Assembly (NCBI GenBank): GCA_011634665.1
Contig: WAEK01000008.1
Span: 2,500,673-2,564,672 of the forward strand
DNA from: Mortierella sp. BCC40632
Lineage: Eukaryota; Mortierellomycota; Mortierellomycetes; Mortierellales; Mortierellaceae
Length of the DNA: 64,000 nucleotides
Direction of reading: 5' to 3'
Shown: positions 20,701 to 35,001 of the stretch, piece by piece
Layout: every line of letters begins with the position of its first letter
How positions within the stretch are numbered: position 1 is the first letter of the stretch
The notes under the pieces: generated by a model
Told to the model about the DNA's origin: nothing
Seen by the model: the letters and a program-made list of their open reading frames with translations, nothing else
Databases searched by the model: none
Position numbers and translations under genes: made by a program

Positions 20701-23700
20701 TAGTGGGGCCAGTTTACAGAAGGGCCACCGACGCCCGTGGCCCGAGGAGAACTCCAGCTGTGACAAAGAGTCCAAGCGAGGGACACCTACGCCAAAGAGT
20801 CCAAGCGAGGGACACCTACGCCAAAGAGTCCAAGCGAGGGACACCTACGCCAAAGAGTCCAAGCGAGGGACACCTACGCCAAAGAGTCCAAGCGAGGGAC
20901 ACCTACGCCAAAGAGTCCAAGCGAGGGACACCTCCAAGCGAGGGCCAAAGAGTCCAAGCGAGGGACACCTACGTCACAGAATCCATGCATGGGACTATCG
21001 CGCCAAATATCTCATCCTAAGCTCCTTGACCGACTCGGCTCCTTAGCGTATTTTTTTTTTTTGTGGACTGGGAATATATCATTGTCATCATTCCAGCCTT
21101 GGAGTAGCCGGAGACAGAAATGGCCACCATCCCTAAGTGGACACCTACGCCCGATGATTTTTGTATGCAGATTGACAGGCGGGACACCTAGGCATGATCA
21201 TCTCTGGGGGTTGCTGGCTGAGGGGGGACACCTACGCCAGGGGTCGTAGGAGAAAGACATATAATATAGTGGGGCCAGTTTACAGAAGGGCCACCGACGC
21301 CCGTGGCCCGAGGAGAACTCCAGCTGTGACAAAGAGTCCAAGCGAGGGACACCTACGCCAAAGAGTCCAAGCGAGGGGGCCAAAGAGTCCAAGCGAGGGA
21401 CACCTACGCCAAAAAGAGTCCAAGCGAGGGACACCTACGCCAAAGAGTCCAAGCGAGGGACACCTACGCCAAAGAGTCCAAGCGAGGGACACCTACGTCA
21501 CAGAATCCATGCATGGGACTATCGCGCCAAATATCTCATCCTAAGCTCCTTGACCGACTCGGCTCCTTAGCGTAACATTTTTTTTTGTGGACTGGGAATA
21601 TATCATTGTCATCATTCCAGCCTTGGAGTAGCCGGAGACAGAAATGGCCACCATCCCTAAGTGGACACCTACGCCCGATGATTTTTGTATGCAGATTGAC
21701 AGGCGGGACACCTAGGCATGATCATCTCTGGGGGGTTGCTGGCTGAGGGGACACCTACGCCAGGGGTCGTAGGAGAAAGACATATAATATAGTGGGGCCA
21801 GTTTACAGAAGGGCCACCGACGCCCGTGGCCCGAGGAGAACTCCAGCTGTGACAAAGAGTCCAAGCGAGGGACACCACGCCAAAGAGTCCAAGAGGGACA
21901 CCTACGCCAAAAGTCCAAGCGAGGGACACCTACGCCAAAGAGTCCAAGCGAGGGACACCTACGCCAAAGAGTCCAAGCGAGGGACACCTACGCCAAAGAG
22001 TCCAAGCGAGGGACACCTACGTCACAGAATCCATGCATGGGACTATCGCGCCAAATATCTCATCCTAAGCTCCTTGACCGACTCGGCTCCTTAGCGTAAC
22101 ATTTTTTTTTTTGTGGACTGGGAATATATCATTGTCATCATTCCAGCCTTGGAGTAGCCGGAGACAGAAATGGCCACCATCCCTAAGTGGACACCTACGC
22201 CCGATGATTTTTGTATGCAGATTGACAGGCGGGACACCTAGGCATGATCATCTCTGGGGGTTGCTGGCTGAGGGGGACACCTACGCCAGGGGTCGTAGGA
22301 GAAAGACATATAATATAGTGGGGCCAGTTTACAGAAGGGCCACCGACGCCCGTGGCCCGAGGAGAACTCCAGCTGTGACAAAGAGTCCAAGCGAGGGACA
22401 CCTACGCCAAAGAGTCCAAGCGAGGGACACCTACGCCAAAAGAGCGAGGGTCCAAAAGTCCAAGGGAGGGACACCTACGCCAAAGAGTCCAAGCGAGGGA
22501 CACCTACGCCAAAGAGTCCAAGCGAGGGACACCTACGTCACAGAATCCATGCATGGGACTATCATCGCGCCAAATATCTCATCCTAAGCTCCTTGACCGA
22601 CTCGGCTCCTTAGCGTAACATTTTTTTTTGTGGACTGGGAATATATCATTGTCATCATTCCAGCCTTGGAGTAGCCGGAGACAGAAATGGCCACCATCCC
22701 TAAGTGGACACCTACGCCCGATGATTTTTGTATGCAGATTGACAGGCGGGACACCTAGGCATGATCATCTCTGGGGGGTTGCTGGCTGAGGGGACACCTA
22801 CGCCAGGGGTCGTAGGAAAAGACATATAATATAGTGGGGCCAGTTTACAGAAGGGCCACCGACGCCCGTGGCCCGAGGAGAACCAGCTGTGACAAAGAGT
22901 CCAAGCGAGGGACACCTACGCCAAAGAGTCCAAGCGAGGGACACCAACGCCAAATGTTGGCTGGGGAGTCCAACGCCAAAGAAGTCCAAGCGAGGGACAG
23001 CGAGGGACACCTACGCCAAAGAGTCCAAAGGGACACCTACGCCAAAGAGTCCAACGAGGGACACCTACGCCAAAGAGTCCAAGCGAGGGACACCTACGTC
23101 ACAGAATCCATGCATGGGACTATCGCGCCAAATATCTCATCCTAAGCTCCTTGACCGACTCGGCTCCTTAGCGTAACATTTTTTTTTGTGGACTGGGAAT
23201 ATATCATTGTCATCATTCCAGCCTTGGAGTAGCCGGAGACAGAAATGGCCACCATCCCTAAGTGGACACCTACGCCCGATGATTTTTTGTATGCAGATTG
23301 ACAGGCGGGACACCTAGGCATGATCATCTCTGGGGGTTGCTGGCTGAGGGGACACCTTACGCCAGGGGTCGTAGGAGAAAAGACATATAATATAGTGGGG
23401 CCAGTTTACAGAAGGGCCACCGACGCCCGTGGCCCGAGGAGAACTCCAGCTGTGACAAAGAGTCCAAGCGAGGGACACCTACGCCAAAGAGTCCAAGCCA
23501 AAGAGTCCAAGCGAGGGACACCTACGCCAAAGAGTCCAAGCGAGTACGCCAAAGAGTCCAAGCGAGGGACACCTACGCCAAAGGAGTCCAAGCGAGGGAC
23601 ACCTACGCCGCCAAAGAGTCCAAGCGAGGGACACCTACGTCACAGAATCCATGCATGGGACTATCGCGCCAAATATCTCATCCTAAGCTCCTTGACCGAC

Positions 23701-26700
23701 TCGGCTCCTTAGCGTAACATTTTTTTTTGTGGACTGGGAATATATCATTGTCATCATTCCAGCCTTGGAGTAGCCGGAGACAGAAATGGCCACCATCCCT
23801 AAGTGGACACCTACGCCCGATGATTTTTGTATGCAGATTGACAGGCGGGACACCTAGGCATGATCATCTCTGGGGGGTTGCTGGCTGAGGGGACACCTAC
23901 GCCAGGGGTCGTAGGAGAAAGACATATAATATAGTGGGGCCAGTTTACAGAAGGGCCACCGACGCCCGTGGCCCGAGGAGAACTCCAGCTGTGACAAAGA
24001 GTCCAAGCGAGGGACACCTACGCCAAAGAGTCCAAGCGAGGGACACCTACGCCAAAGAGTCCAAGCGAGGGACACCTACGCCAAAGGAGTCCAAGCGAGG
24101 GACACCTACGCCAAAGAGTCCAAGCGAGGGACACCTACGCCAAAGAGTCCAAGCGAGGGACACCTACGTCACAGAATCCATGCATGGGACTATCGCGCCA
24201 AATATCTCATCCTAAGCTCCTTGACCGACTCGGCTCCTTAGCGTAACATTTTTTTTTTTTTTGTGGACTGGGAATATATCATTGTCATCATTCCAGCCTT
24301 GGAGTAGCCGGAGACAGAAATGGCCACCATCCCTAAGTGGACACCTACGCCCGATGATTTTTGTATGCAGATTGACAGGCGGGACACCTAGGCATGATCA
24401 TCTCTGGGGGGTTGCTGGCTGAGGGGACACCTACGCCAGGGGTCGTAGGAGAAAGACATATAATATAGTGGGGCCAGTTTACAGAAGGGCCACCGACGCC
24501 CGTGGCCCGAGGAGAACTCCAGCTGTGACAAAGAGTCCAAGCGAGGGACACCTACGCCAAAGAGTCCAAGCGAGGGACACCTACGCCAAAGATTCCAAGC
24601 GAGGGACACCTACGCCAAAGAGTCCAAGCGAGGGACACCTACGCCAAAAGAGTCCAAGCGAGGGACACCTACGCCAAAGAGTCCAAGCGAGGGACACCTA
24701 CGTCACAGAATCCATGCATGGGACTATCGCGCCAAATATCTCATCCTAAGCTCCTTGACCGACTCGGCTCCTTAGCGTAACCTTTTTTTTTTTTGTGGAC
24801 TGGGAATATATCATTGTCATCATTCCAGCCTTGGAGTAGCCGGAGACAGAAATGGCCACCATCCCTAAGTGGACACCTACGCCCGATGATTTTTGTATGC
24901 AGATTGACAGGCGGGACACCTAGGCATGATCATCTCTGGGGGGTTGCTGGCTGAGGGGACACCTACGCCAGGGGTCGTAGGAGAAAGACATATAATATAG
25001 TGGGGCCAGTTTACAGAAGGGCCACCGACGCCCGTGGCCCGAGGAGAACTCCAGCTGTGACAAAGAGTCCAAGCGAGGGACACCTACGCCAAAGAGTCCA
25101 AGCGAGGGACACCTACGCCAAAGAGTCCAAGCGAGGGACACCTACGCCAAAGAGTCCAAGCGAGGGACACCTACGCCAAAGAGTCCAAGCGAGGGACACC
25201 TACGCCAAAGAGTCCAAGCGAGGGACACCTACGCCAAAGAGTCCAAGCGAGGGACACCTACGTCACAGAATCCATGCATGGGACTATCGCGCCAAATATC
25301 TCATCCTAAGCTCCTTGACCGACTCGGCTCCTTAGCGTAACATTTTTTTTTGTGGACTGGGAATATATCATTGTCATCATTCCAGCCTTGGAGTAGCCGG
25401 AGACAGAAATGGCCACCATCCCTAAGTGGACACCTACGCCCGATGATTTTTGTATGCAGATTGACAGGCGGGACACCTAGGCATGATCATCTCTGGGGGG
25501 TTGCTGGCTGAGGGGACACCCTACGCCAGGGGTCGTAGGGAAAAGACATATAATATAGTGGGGCCAGTTTTACAGAAGGGCCACCGACGCCCGCCCGTGG
25601 CCCGAGGAGAACTCCAGCTGTGACAAAGAGTCCAAGCGAGGGACACCTACGCCAAAGAGTCCAAGCGAGGGACACCTACGCCAAAGAGTCCAAGCGAGGG
25701 ACACCTACGCCAAAGAGTCCAAGCGAGGGACACCTACGCCAAAGAGTCCAAGCGAGGGACACCTACGCCAAAAGAGTCCAAGCGAGGGACACCTACGTCA
25801 CAGAATCCATGCATGGGACTATCGCGCCAAATATCTCATCCTAAGCTCCTTGACCGACTCGGCTCCTTAGCGTTTTTTTTTTTTTTTTGTGGACTGGGAA
25901 TATATCATTGTCATCATTCCAGCCTTGGAGTAGCCGGAGACAGAAATGGCCACCATCCCTAAGTGGACACCTACGCCCGATGATTTTTGTATGCAGATTG
26001 ACAGGCGGGACACCTAGGCATGATCATCTCTGGGGGGTTGCTGGCTGAGGGGACACCTACGCCAGGGGTCGTAGGAGAAAGACATATAATATAGTGGGAA
26101 CTCCGACAAGGAGAGTTTACAGAAGGGCCACCGACGCCCGTGGCCCAAGAGGGAGAACTCCAGCCAGACAAAAGGGACATTTACGCCAAAGAGTCCAGGG
26201 ACACCTACGCCAAAAGTCCAATCCCTAAGTGGACACCTACGCCCGATGATTTTTGTATGCAGATTGAGGGACACCTAGGCCAAAGAGTCAAGCGAGGGGA
26301 CACCTACAAATAGTCCCCACGAGGAGCCTGTGAAAAGAGTCCAAGCGAGGGACACCTACGCCAAAGAGTCCAAGCGAGGGACACCTACGCCAAAGAGTCC
26401 AAGCGAGGGACACCTACGCCAACGTCCAAGGGACGCCAAGAGTCCAAGCGAGGGACACCTACGTCACAGAATCCATGCATGGGACTATCGCGCCAAATAT
26501 CTCATCCTAAGCTCCTTGACCGACTCGGCTCCTTAGCGTAACATTTTTTTTTTTTGTGGACTGGGAATATATCATTGTCATCATTCCAGCCTTGGAGTAG
26601 CCGGAGACAGAAATGGCCACCATCCCTAAGTGGACACCTACGCCCGATGATTTTTGTATGCAGATTGACAGGCGGGACACCTAGGCATGATCATCTCTGG

Positions 26701-29700
26701 GGGGTTGCTGGCTGAGGGGACACCTACGCCAGGGGTCGTAGGAGAAAGACATATAATATAGTGGGGCCAGTTTACAGAAGGGCCACCGACGCCCGTGGCC
26801 CGAGGAGAACTCCAGCTGTGACAAAAGAGTCCAAGCACGCCAAAGGGACACCTACGCCAAAGAGTCCAAGCGAGGGACACCTACGCCAAAGAGTCCAAGC
26901 GAGGGACACCTACGCCAAAGAGTCCAAGCGAGGGACACCTACGCCAAAGAGTCCAAGCGAGGGACACCTACGCCAAAGAGTCCAAGCGAGGGACACCTAC
27001 GTCACAGAATCCATGCATGGGACTATCGCGCCAAATATCTCATCCTAAGCTCCTTGACCGACTCGGCTCCTTAGCGTAACATTTTTTTTTGTGGACTGGG
27101 AATATATCATTGTCATCATTCCAGCCTTGGAGTAGCCGGAGACAGAAATGGCCACCAGCTCCCTAAGTGGACACACCTACGCCCGATGATTTTTGTATGC
27201 ATTGACAGGGATTGACAGGCTGGGGGTTGCTGGCTGAGGGGGACACCTAGGCATGATCATCTCTGGGGGTTGCTGGCTGAGGGGACACCTACGCAAAGGG
27301 GTCGTAGGAGAAAGACATATAATATAGTGGGGCCAGTTTACAGAAGGGAAGGGCCACCGACGCCCGTGGCCCGAGGAGAACTCCAGCGACTCGGTGACAA
27401 AGAGTCCAAGCAGAAATGGGACACCTAACGCCAAATTTTTCCAAGCGAGGGACACACCTAGGCATGATCATCTCTGGGGGTTGCTGGCGAGGGGACACCT
27501 ACGCCAAAAGTCCAAGCTTGAGGGACACCAACGCCAAAGAGTCGTGGCCCGAGGGAACACCTGTGACAAAGAGCCGAAAGAGTCCAAGCGAGGGACACCT
27601 ACGCCAAAGAGTCCAAGCGAGGGACACCTACGCCAAAGAGTCCAAGCGAGGGACACCTACGCCAAAAGAGTCCAAGCGAGAGGGGACACCTACGTCACAG
27701 AATCCATGCATGGGACTATCGCGCCAAATATCTCATCCTAAGCTCCTTGACCGACTCGGCTCCTTAGCGTAATTTTTTTTTTTTGTGGACTGGGAATATA
27801 TCATTGTCATCATTCCAGCCTTGGAGTAGCCGGAGACAGAAATGGCCACCATCCCTAAGTGGACACCTACGCCCGATGATTTTTGTATGCAGATTGACAG
27901 GCGGGACACCTAGGCATGATCATCTCTGGGGGTTGCTGGCTGAGGGGGACACCTACGCCAGGGGTCGTAGGAAAAGACATATAATATAGTGGGGCCAGTT
28001 TACAGAAGGGGGCCACCGACGCCCGTGGCCCGAGGAGAACTCCAGCTGTGACAAAGAGTCCAAGCGAGGGACACCTACGCCAAAGAGTCCAAGCGAGGGA
28101 CACCTACGCCAAAGAGTCCAAGCGAGGGACACCTACGCCAAAGAGTCCAAGCGAGGGACACCTACGCCAAAGAGTCCAAGCGAGGGACACCTACGCCAAA
28201 GAGTCCAAGCGAGGGACACCTACGTCACAGAATCCATGCATGGGACTATCGCGCCAAATATCTCATCCTAAGCTCCTTGACCGACTCGGCTCCTTAGCGT
28301 AACATTTTTTTTTGTGGACTGGGAATATATCATTGTCATCATTCCAGCCTTGGAGTAGCCGGAGACAGAAATGGCCACCATCCCTAAGTGGACACCTACG
28401 CCCGATGATTTTTGTATGCAGATTGACAGGCGGGACACCTAGGCATGATCATCTCTGGGGGGTTGCTGGCTGAGGGGACACCTACGCCAGGGGTCGTAGG
28501 AGAAAAGACATATAATATAGTGGGGCCAGTTTACAGAAGGGCCACCGACGCCCGTGGCCCGAGGAGAACTCCAGCTGTGACAAAGAGTCCAAGCGAGGGA
28601 CACCTACGCCAAAAGTCCAAGCGAGGGACACCTACGCCAAAGAGTCCAAGCGAGGGACACCTACGCCAAAGAGTCCAAGCGAGGGACACCTACGCCAAAG
28701 AGTCCAAGCGAGGGACACCTACGCCAAAGAGTCCAAGCGAGGGACACCTACGTCACAGAATCCATGCATGGGACTATCGCGCCAAATATCTCATCCTAAG
28801 CTCCTTGACCGACTCGGCTCCTTAGCGTAACATTTTTTTTTTTGTGGACTGGGAATATATCATTGTCATCATTCCAGCCTTGGAGTAGCCGGAGACAGAA
28901 ATGGCCACCATCCCTAAGTGGACACCTACGCCCGATGATTTTTGTATGCAGATTGACAGGCGGGACACCTAGGCATGATCATCTCTGGGGGGTTGCTGGC
29001 TGAGGGGACACCTACGCCAGGGGTCGTAGGGAGAAAGACATATAATATAGTGGGGCCAGTTTAGAAGAAGGGCCACCGACGCCCGTGGCCCGGGGAGGAG
29101 AACTCCAGCTGTGACAAAGAGTCCAAGCGAGGGACACCTACGCCAAAGAGTCCAAGCGAGGGACACCCGCGCCAAAGAAGGGACACCTACGCCAAAGAGT
29201 CCAAGCGAGGGACACCTACGCCAAAGAGTCCAAGCGAGGGACACCTACGCCAAAAGTCCAAGCGAGGGACACTAAGTGGACACGCCCAAAGAGTCCAAGC
29301 GAGGGACACCTACGCCAAAGAGTCCAAGCGAGGGACACCTACGCCAAAGAGTCCAAGCGAGGGACACCTCCAGAATCCATGCATGGGACTATCGCGCCAA
29401 ATATCTCATCCTAAGCTCCTTGACCGACTCGGCTCCTTAGCGTAACATTTTTTTTTGTGGACTGGGAATATATCATTGTCATCATTCCAGCCTTGGAGTA
29501 GCCGGAGACAGAAATGGCCACCATCCCTAAGTGGACACCTACGCCCGATGATTTTTGTATGCAGATTGACAGGCGGGACACCTAGGCATGATCATCTCTG
29601 GGGGGTTGCTGGCTGAGGGGGGACACCTACGCCAGGGGTCGTAGGAGAAAGACATATAATATAGTGGGGCCAGTTTACAGAAGGGCCACCGACGCCCGTG

Positions 29701-32700
29701 GCCCGAGGAGAACTCCAGCTGTGACAAAGAGTCCAAGCGAGGGACACCTACGCCAAAAGAGTCCAAGCGAGGGACACCTACGCCAAAAGAGTCCAAGCAC
29801 GCCAAAGAGTCCAAGCGAGGGACACCTACGCCAAAGAGTCCAAGCGAGGGACGCCCCAAGCGAGGGACACCTACGCCAAAGAGTCCAAGCGAGGGACACC
29901 TACGCCAAAGAGTCCAAGCGAGGGACACCTACGTCACAGAATCCATGCATGGGACTATCGCGCCAAATATCTCATCCTAAGCTCCTTGACCGACTCGGCT
30001 CCTTAGCGTAACATTTTTTTTTTGTGGACTGGGAATATATCATTGTCATCATTCCAGCCTTGGAGTAGCCGGAGACAGAAATGGCCACCATCCCTAAGTG
30101 GACACCTACGCCCGATGATTTTTGTATGCAGATTGACAGGCGGGACACCTAGGCATGATCATCTCTGGGGGTTGCTGGCTGAGGGGGGACACCTACGCCA
30201 GGGGTCGTAGGAGAAAGACATATAATATAGTGGGGCCAGTTTACAGAAGGGCCACCGACGCCCGTGGCCCGAGGAGAACTCCAGCTGTGACAAAGAGTCC
30301 AAGCGAGGGACACCTACGCCAAAGAGTCCAAGCGAGGGACACCTACGCCAAAGAGTCCAAGCGAGGGACACTACGCCAAAGAGTCCAAAGCGAGGGACAC
30401 CTACGCCAAAAAGAGTCCAAGCGAGGGACACCTACGCCAAAGAGTCCAAGCGAGGGACACCTACGTCACAGAATCCATGCATGGGACTATCGCGCCAAAT
30501 ATCTCATCCTAAGCTCCTTGACCGACTCGGCTCCTTAGCGTAACATTTTTTTTTGTGGACTGGGAATATATCATTGTCATCATTCCAGCCTTGGAGTAGC
30601 CGGAGACAGAAATGGCCACCATCCCTAAGTGGACACCTACGCCCGATGATTTTTGTATGCAGATTGACAGGCGGGACACCTAGGCATGATCATCTCTGGG
30701 GGGTTGCTGGCTGAGGGGGACACCTACGCCAGGGGTCGTAGGAGAAAGACATATAATATAGTGGGGCCAGGTTTACAGAAGGGCCACCGACGCCCGTGGC
30801 CCGAGGAGAACTCCAGCTGTGACAAAAGTCCAAGCGAGGGACACCTACGCAAAGAGGAACGCCAAAGAGTCCAAGCGAGGGACACCTACGCCAAAGAGTC
30901 AAGCGAGGGACACCTACGCCAAAGAGTCCAAGCGAGGGACACCTACGCCAAAGAGTCCAAGCGAGGGACACCTACGCCAAAGAGTCCAAGCGAGGGACAC
31001 CTACGCCAAAGAGTCCAAAGAGGGACACCTACGTCACAGAATCCATGCATGGGACTATCGCGCCAAATATCTCATCCTAAGCTCCTTGACCGACTCGGCT
31101 CCTTAGCGTAACATTTTTTTTTTTTTGTGGACTGGGAATATATCATTGTCATCATTCCAGCCTTGGAGTAGCCGGAGACAGAAATGGCCACCATCCCTAA
31201 GTGGACACCTACGCCCGATGATTTTTGTATGCAGATTGACAGGCGGGACACCTAGGCATGATCATCTCTGGGGGGTTGCTGGCTGAGGGGACACCTACGC
31301 CAGGGGTCGTAGGAGAAAGACATATAATATAGTGGGGCCAGTTTACAGAAGGGCCACCGACGCCCGTGGCCCGAGGAGAACTCCAGCTGTGACAAAGAGT
31401 CCAAGCGAGGGACACCTACGCCAAAGAGTCCAAGCGAGGGACACCTACGCCAAAGAGTCCAAGCGAGGGACACCTACGCCAAAGAGTCCAAGCGAGGGAC
31501 ACCTACGCCAAAGAGTCCAAGCGAGGGACACCTACGCCAAAGAGTCCAAGCGAGGGACACCTACGTCACAGAATCCATGCATGGGACTATCGCGCCAAAT
31601 ATCTCATCCTAAGCTCCTTGACCGACTCGGCTCCTTAGCGTAACATTTTTTTTTTTTGTGGACTGGGAATATATCATTGTCATCATTCCAGCCTTGGAGT
31701 AGCCGGAGACAGAAATGGCCACCATCCCTAAGTGGACACCTACGCCCGATGATTTTTGTATGCAGATTGACAGGCGGGACACCTAGGCATGATCATCTCT
31801 GGGGGGTTGCTGGCTGAGGGGGGACACCTACGCCAGGGGTCGTAGGAGAAAGACACATATAATATAGTGGGGCCAGTTTACAGAAGGGCCACCGACGCCC
31901 GTGGCCCGAGGAGAACTCCAGCTGTGACAAAGAGTCCAAGCGAGGGACACCTACGCCAAAGAGTCCAAGCGAGGGCGAGGGACAACGCCAAAGAGTCCAA
32001 GCGAGGGACACCTACGCCAAAGAGTCCAAGCGAGGGACACCTACGCCAAAGAGTCCAAGCGAGGGACACCTACGCCAAAGAGTCCATGCGAGGGACACAA
32101 AGAGTCCAAGCGAGGGACACCTACGCCAAAGAGTCCAAGCGAGGGACACCTACGCCAAAGAGTCCAAAGAGTCCAAGCGAGGGACACCTACGTCACAGAA
32201 TCCATGCATGGGACTATCGCGCCAAATATCTCATCCTAAGCTCCTTGACCGACTCGGCTCCTTAGCGTAACATTTTTTTTTTTGTGGACTGGGAATATAT
32301 CATTGTCATCATTCCAGCCTTGGAGTAGCCGGAGACAGAAATGGCCACCATCCCTAAGTGGACACCTACGCCCGATGATTTTTGTATGCAGATTGACAGG
32401 CGGGACACCTAGGCATGATCATCTCTGGGGGTTGCTGGCTGAGGGGACACCTACGCCAGGGGTCGTAGGAGAAAAGACATATAATATAGTGGGGCCAGTT
32501 TACAGAAGGGCCACCGACGCCCGTGGCCCGAGGAGAACTCCAGCTGTGACAAAGAGTCCAAGCGAGGGACACCTACGCCAAAGAGTCCAAGCGAGGGACA
32601 CCTACGCCAAAGAGTCCAAGCGAGGGACACCACGCCAAAAGAGTCCAAGCGAGGGACGCCAAAGGAGCGAGGGACACCTACGCCAAAGAGTCCAAGCGAG

Positions 32701-33581
32701 GGACACCTACGCCAAAGAGTCCAAGCGAGGGACACCTACGTCACAGAATCCATGCATGGGACTATCGCGCCAAATATCTCATCCTAAGCTCCTTGACCGA
32801 CTCGGCTCCTTAGCGTAACATTTTTTTTTGTGGACTGGGAATATATCATTGTCATCATTCCAGCCTTGGAGTAGCCGGAGACAGAAATGGCCACCATCCC
32901 TAAGTGGACACCTACGCCCGATGATTTTTGTATGCAGATTGACAGGCGGGACACCTAGGCATGATCATCTCTGGGGGGTTGCTGGCTGGGGGGACACCTA
33001 CGCCAGGGGTCGTAGGAGAAAGACATATAATATAGTGGGGCCAGTTTACAGAAGGGCCACCGACGCCCGTGGCCCGAGGAGAACTCCAGCTGTGACAAAG
33101 AGTCCAAGCGAGGGACACCCTACGCCAAAGAGAGTCAAAAAGTCCAAGCGAGGGACACCTACGCCAAAGAGTCCAAGCGAGGGACACGAGGGACGCCAAA
33201 GAGTCCAAGCGAGGGACACCTACGCCAAAGAGTCCAAGCGAGGGACACCTACGCCAAAGAGTCCAAGCGAGGGACACCTACGTCACAGAATCCATGCATG
33301 GGACTATCGCGCCAAATATCTCATCCTAAGCTCCTTGACCGACTCGGCTCCTTAGCGTAACATTTTTTTTTTTTTTTGTGGACTGGGAATATATCATTGT
33401 CATCATTCCAGCCTTGGAGTAGCCGGAGACAGAAATGGCCACCATCCCTAAGTGGACACCTACGCCCGATGATTTTTGTATGCAGATTGACAGGCGGGAC
33501 ACCTAGGCATGATCATCTCTGGGGGGTTGCTGGCTGAGGGGACACCTACGCCAGGGGTCGTAGGAGAAAGACATATAATGT
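17787..33581. repeat. Higher-order satellite array, about 28 units of roughly 560 bp
   Basis: 29 occurrences of TTGGAGTAGCCGGAGACAGA start units at intervals of about 520-700 bp. Each unit has a conserved head (GCCACCATCCCTAAGTGGAC …, CATATAATATAGTGGGG, GGAGAACTCCAGCTGTGAC). Then come 4-9 copies of a 29-bp minisatellite beginning AAAGAGTCCAAGCG, and a conserved tail (CACAGAATCCATGCATGGGA … GACCGACTCGGCTCC). A T9-T15 run and GTGGACTGGGAATATATC close the unit. The word GGACACCTACGCC also recurs in the head, so the unit may itself have grown from the 29-mer. Rearranged units lie at about 22,930-23,050, 26,090-26,430, 27,170-27,560 and 29,230-29,370. No functional ORF is inferred. Confidence 0.98.
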
Positions 33582-33666
33582 ATGTACATGTACTCTATCT
33601 CTATTGTGAAGCTGACTTAGCGAACTGCTTTATTTGTTCTCCACGCACTGATGCCAAACTGATCAT

Positions 33667-34814
33667 TTGAACTGTAGGCGCCGTATCGAAAAAGAAAATG
33701 ATCGTCCTTCCGGGGAACCAGTAGAAATACCGACCCCTGAGTCCGTGTCCGTGCGAGACAGTTCCATGGAAATACGAGATGACCAAGACCAGGACAGACA
33801 AACTCCTGCTCTGACACCTGCTCTAACACCTGCTCTGACACCTGCTCCGACACCTGCTCCGACACCTGCTCCACTTCAATACCCCTGGGCAGCTTTTGAA
33901 GACTACGTAACGGTTGAATATGCCGACGACTGACGGATGGATAGAACCTGTGAGCACTGCTCTGCCATGTATTGGCTTGAGGTAGTACTATTTCGAAAGC
34001 TCTTTCCAGTCATATGATTTCTCCACAAGAGTGGTTATTGAAGTGTAACCAAACCGTACTCTAAATTTCAAAGGCATTTCTTCTATCCAATCCATCGTCA
34101 TTAGGAGAGATTAGTACGCAGCCCTGCACGATATCCAGTCTACACTACATGCTGCAATCGCGGAAAGATCAGCCTACCAAGACTGAGTCATCCTCCTCAA
34201 GAACTCCAAGACCTATTCCAGAATGACAACTACTTTTTAAAGAATATCCGGTCATTCAACAATGCCTTAGCCTTTGCTTCCTTTGGATGCGATATCGACA
34301 GCCGTGTCCTTCCAGGCAATGGCCCATCCATGTTTACCGCCCATGGGGAAGTGTATCATAAGATTGGATCCATCCTTCCGGACGGAGGGAGCAGTCCGAC
34401 ATTCGCCCAAGTGTATTTTCATGACTCAAGCTTTGAAGAAAGGATAAACATTCGCTTCTCTAACATGCTGAGATCCCCTGGCATCACTGAAGCAAGTGCC
34501 AATCAGCTTCGACGTATCGTTGATACTATTCAGAGAGTAATAGAGACTCATAACCAATACTCGCGCCAGTTTATGACTCTAAAGGAGCGTGTGCACCTTG
34601 ATAGCCCGAATGCAGTATGACTGAGCATTGTGTCCAATTGAGCTACTGATATCCGTCGATATAACTTACCGACGGCGGGTGAAATCGCAGTTGTTCATCC
34701 AGGTGACGGCACTGAAGGGCCTGGGACACGGGACATTATTCTTCGAATGCAAGGTGGACCATTTAAAAGGATATCACAGTACCATCCTGGATACCTTCCT
34801 CTCGCATATCCTCT
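33667..34814 (+). pseudogene. Helitron protein, N-terminal part
   Basis: Reading across breaks: a Pro/Thr-rich stretch with TPALTPA/TPAPTPA repeats (33,790-33,880), a stop, then RMDRTCEHCSAMYWLE, TTCCNRGKISLPRLS and FNNALAFASFGCDID. AHGEVYHKIGSILPDGGS, TDIRRYNLPTAGEIAVVHPG and HPGYLPLAYPL follow. These are the standard order of motifs before the Rep domain in fungal and animal Helitrons, including two putative zinc-binding Cys pairs. Stops or frame breaks occur at about 33,930, 34,000-34,130 and 34,620. The frame continues at 40,024 after the gypsy insertion. Confidence 0.85.
34810..34814. repeat. Target-site duplication CCTCT of gypsy element 2
   Basis: Directly before the TG at 34,815; repeated at 40,024-40,028 directly after the CA at 40,023. 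Confidence 0.95.
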
Positions 34815-34976
34815 TGCAATAGAAAAGGCGATCGTGGAAGTCGGAGTAAGTCTCCTTTATTAAGGATAGTGAGGGAAGGGTATTTATACAGGTTGAGGGA
34901 CTATTTGGGGGCGCGGATAGTGGCGCGCCACTATTTTGTACAGAGGTAGGCGCAGCAATGTGGCTGTCCTATTTCA
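34815..34976 (-). repeat. 3' LTR of gypsy element 2
   Basis: 162 bp, TGCAATAG … CTATTTCA on the plus strand; one mismatch to the partner LTR. Confidence 0.95.
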
Positions 34977-35001
34977 TCCTCCCCGTCTTGAAAAAAAATA
35001 T

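Noticed and set aside
17787..33581. 29-bp direct repeats resembling a CRISPR array
   Set aside because: The repeats are contiguous with no unique spacers, units are nested in a 560-bp satellite, and the DNA is eukaryotic.
17787..33581. Many 60-180 codon frames in the satellite on both strands
   Set aside because: The 29-bp repeat is open in all frames by composition. Frame lengths vary with repeat number, many need non-ATG starts, and there is no domain. Treated as by-products of the repeat.
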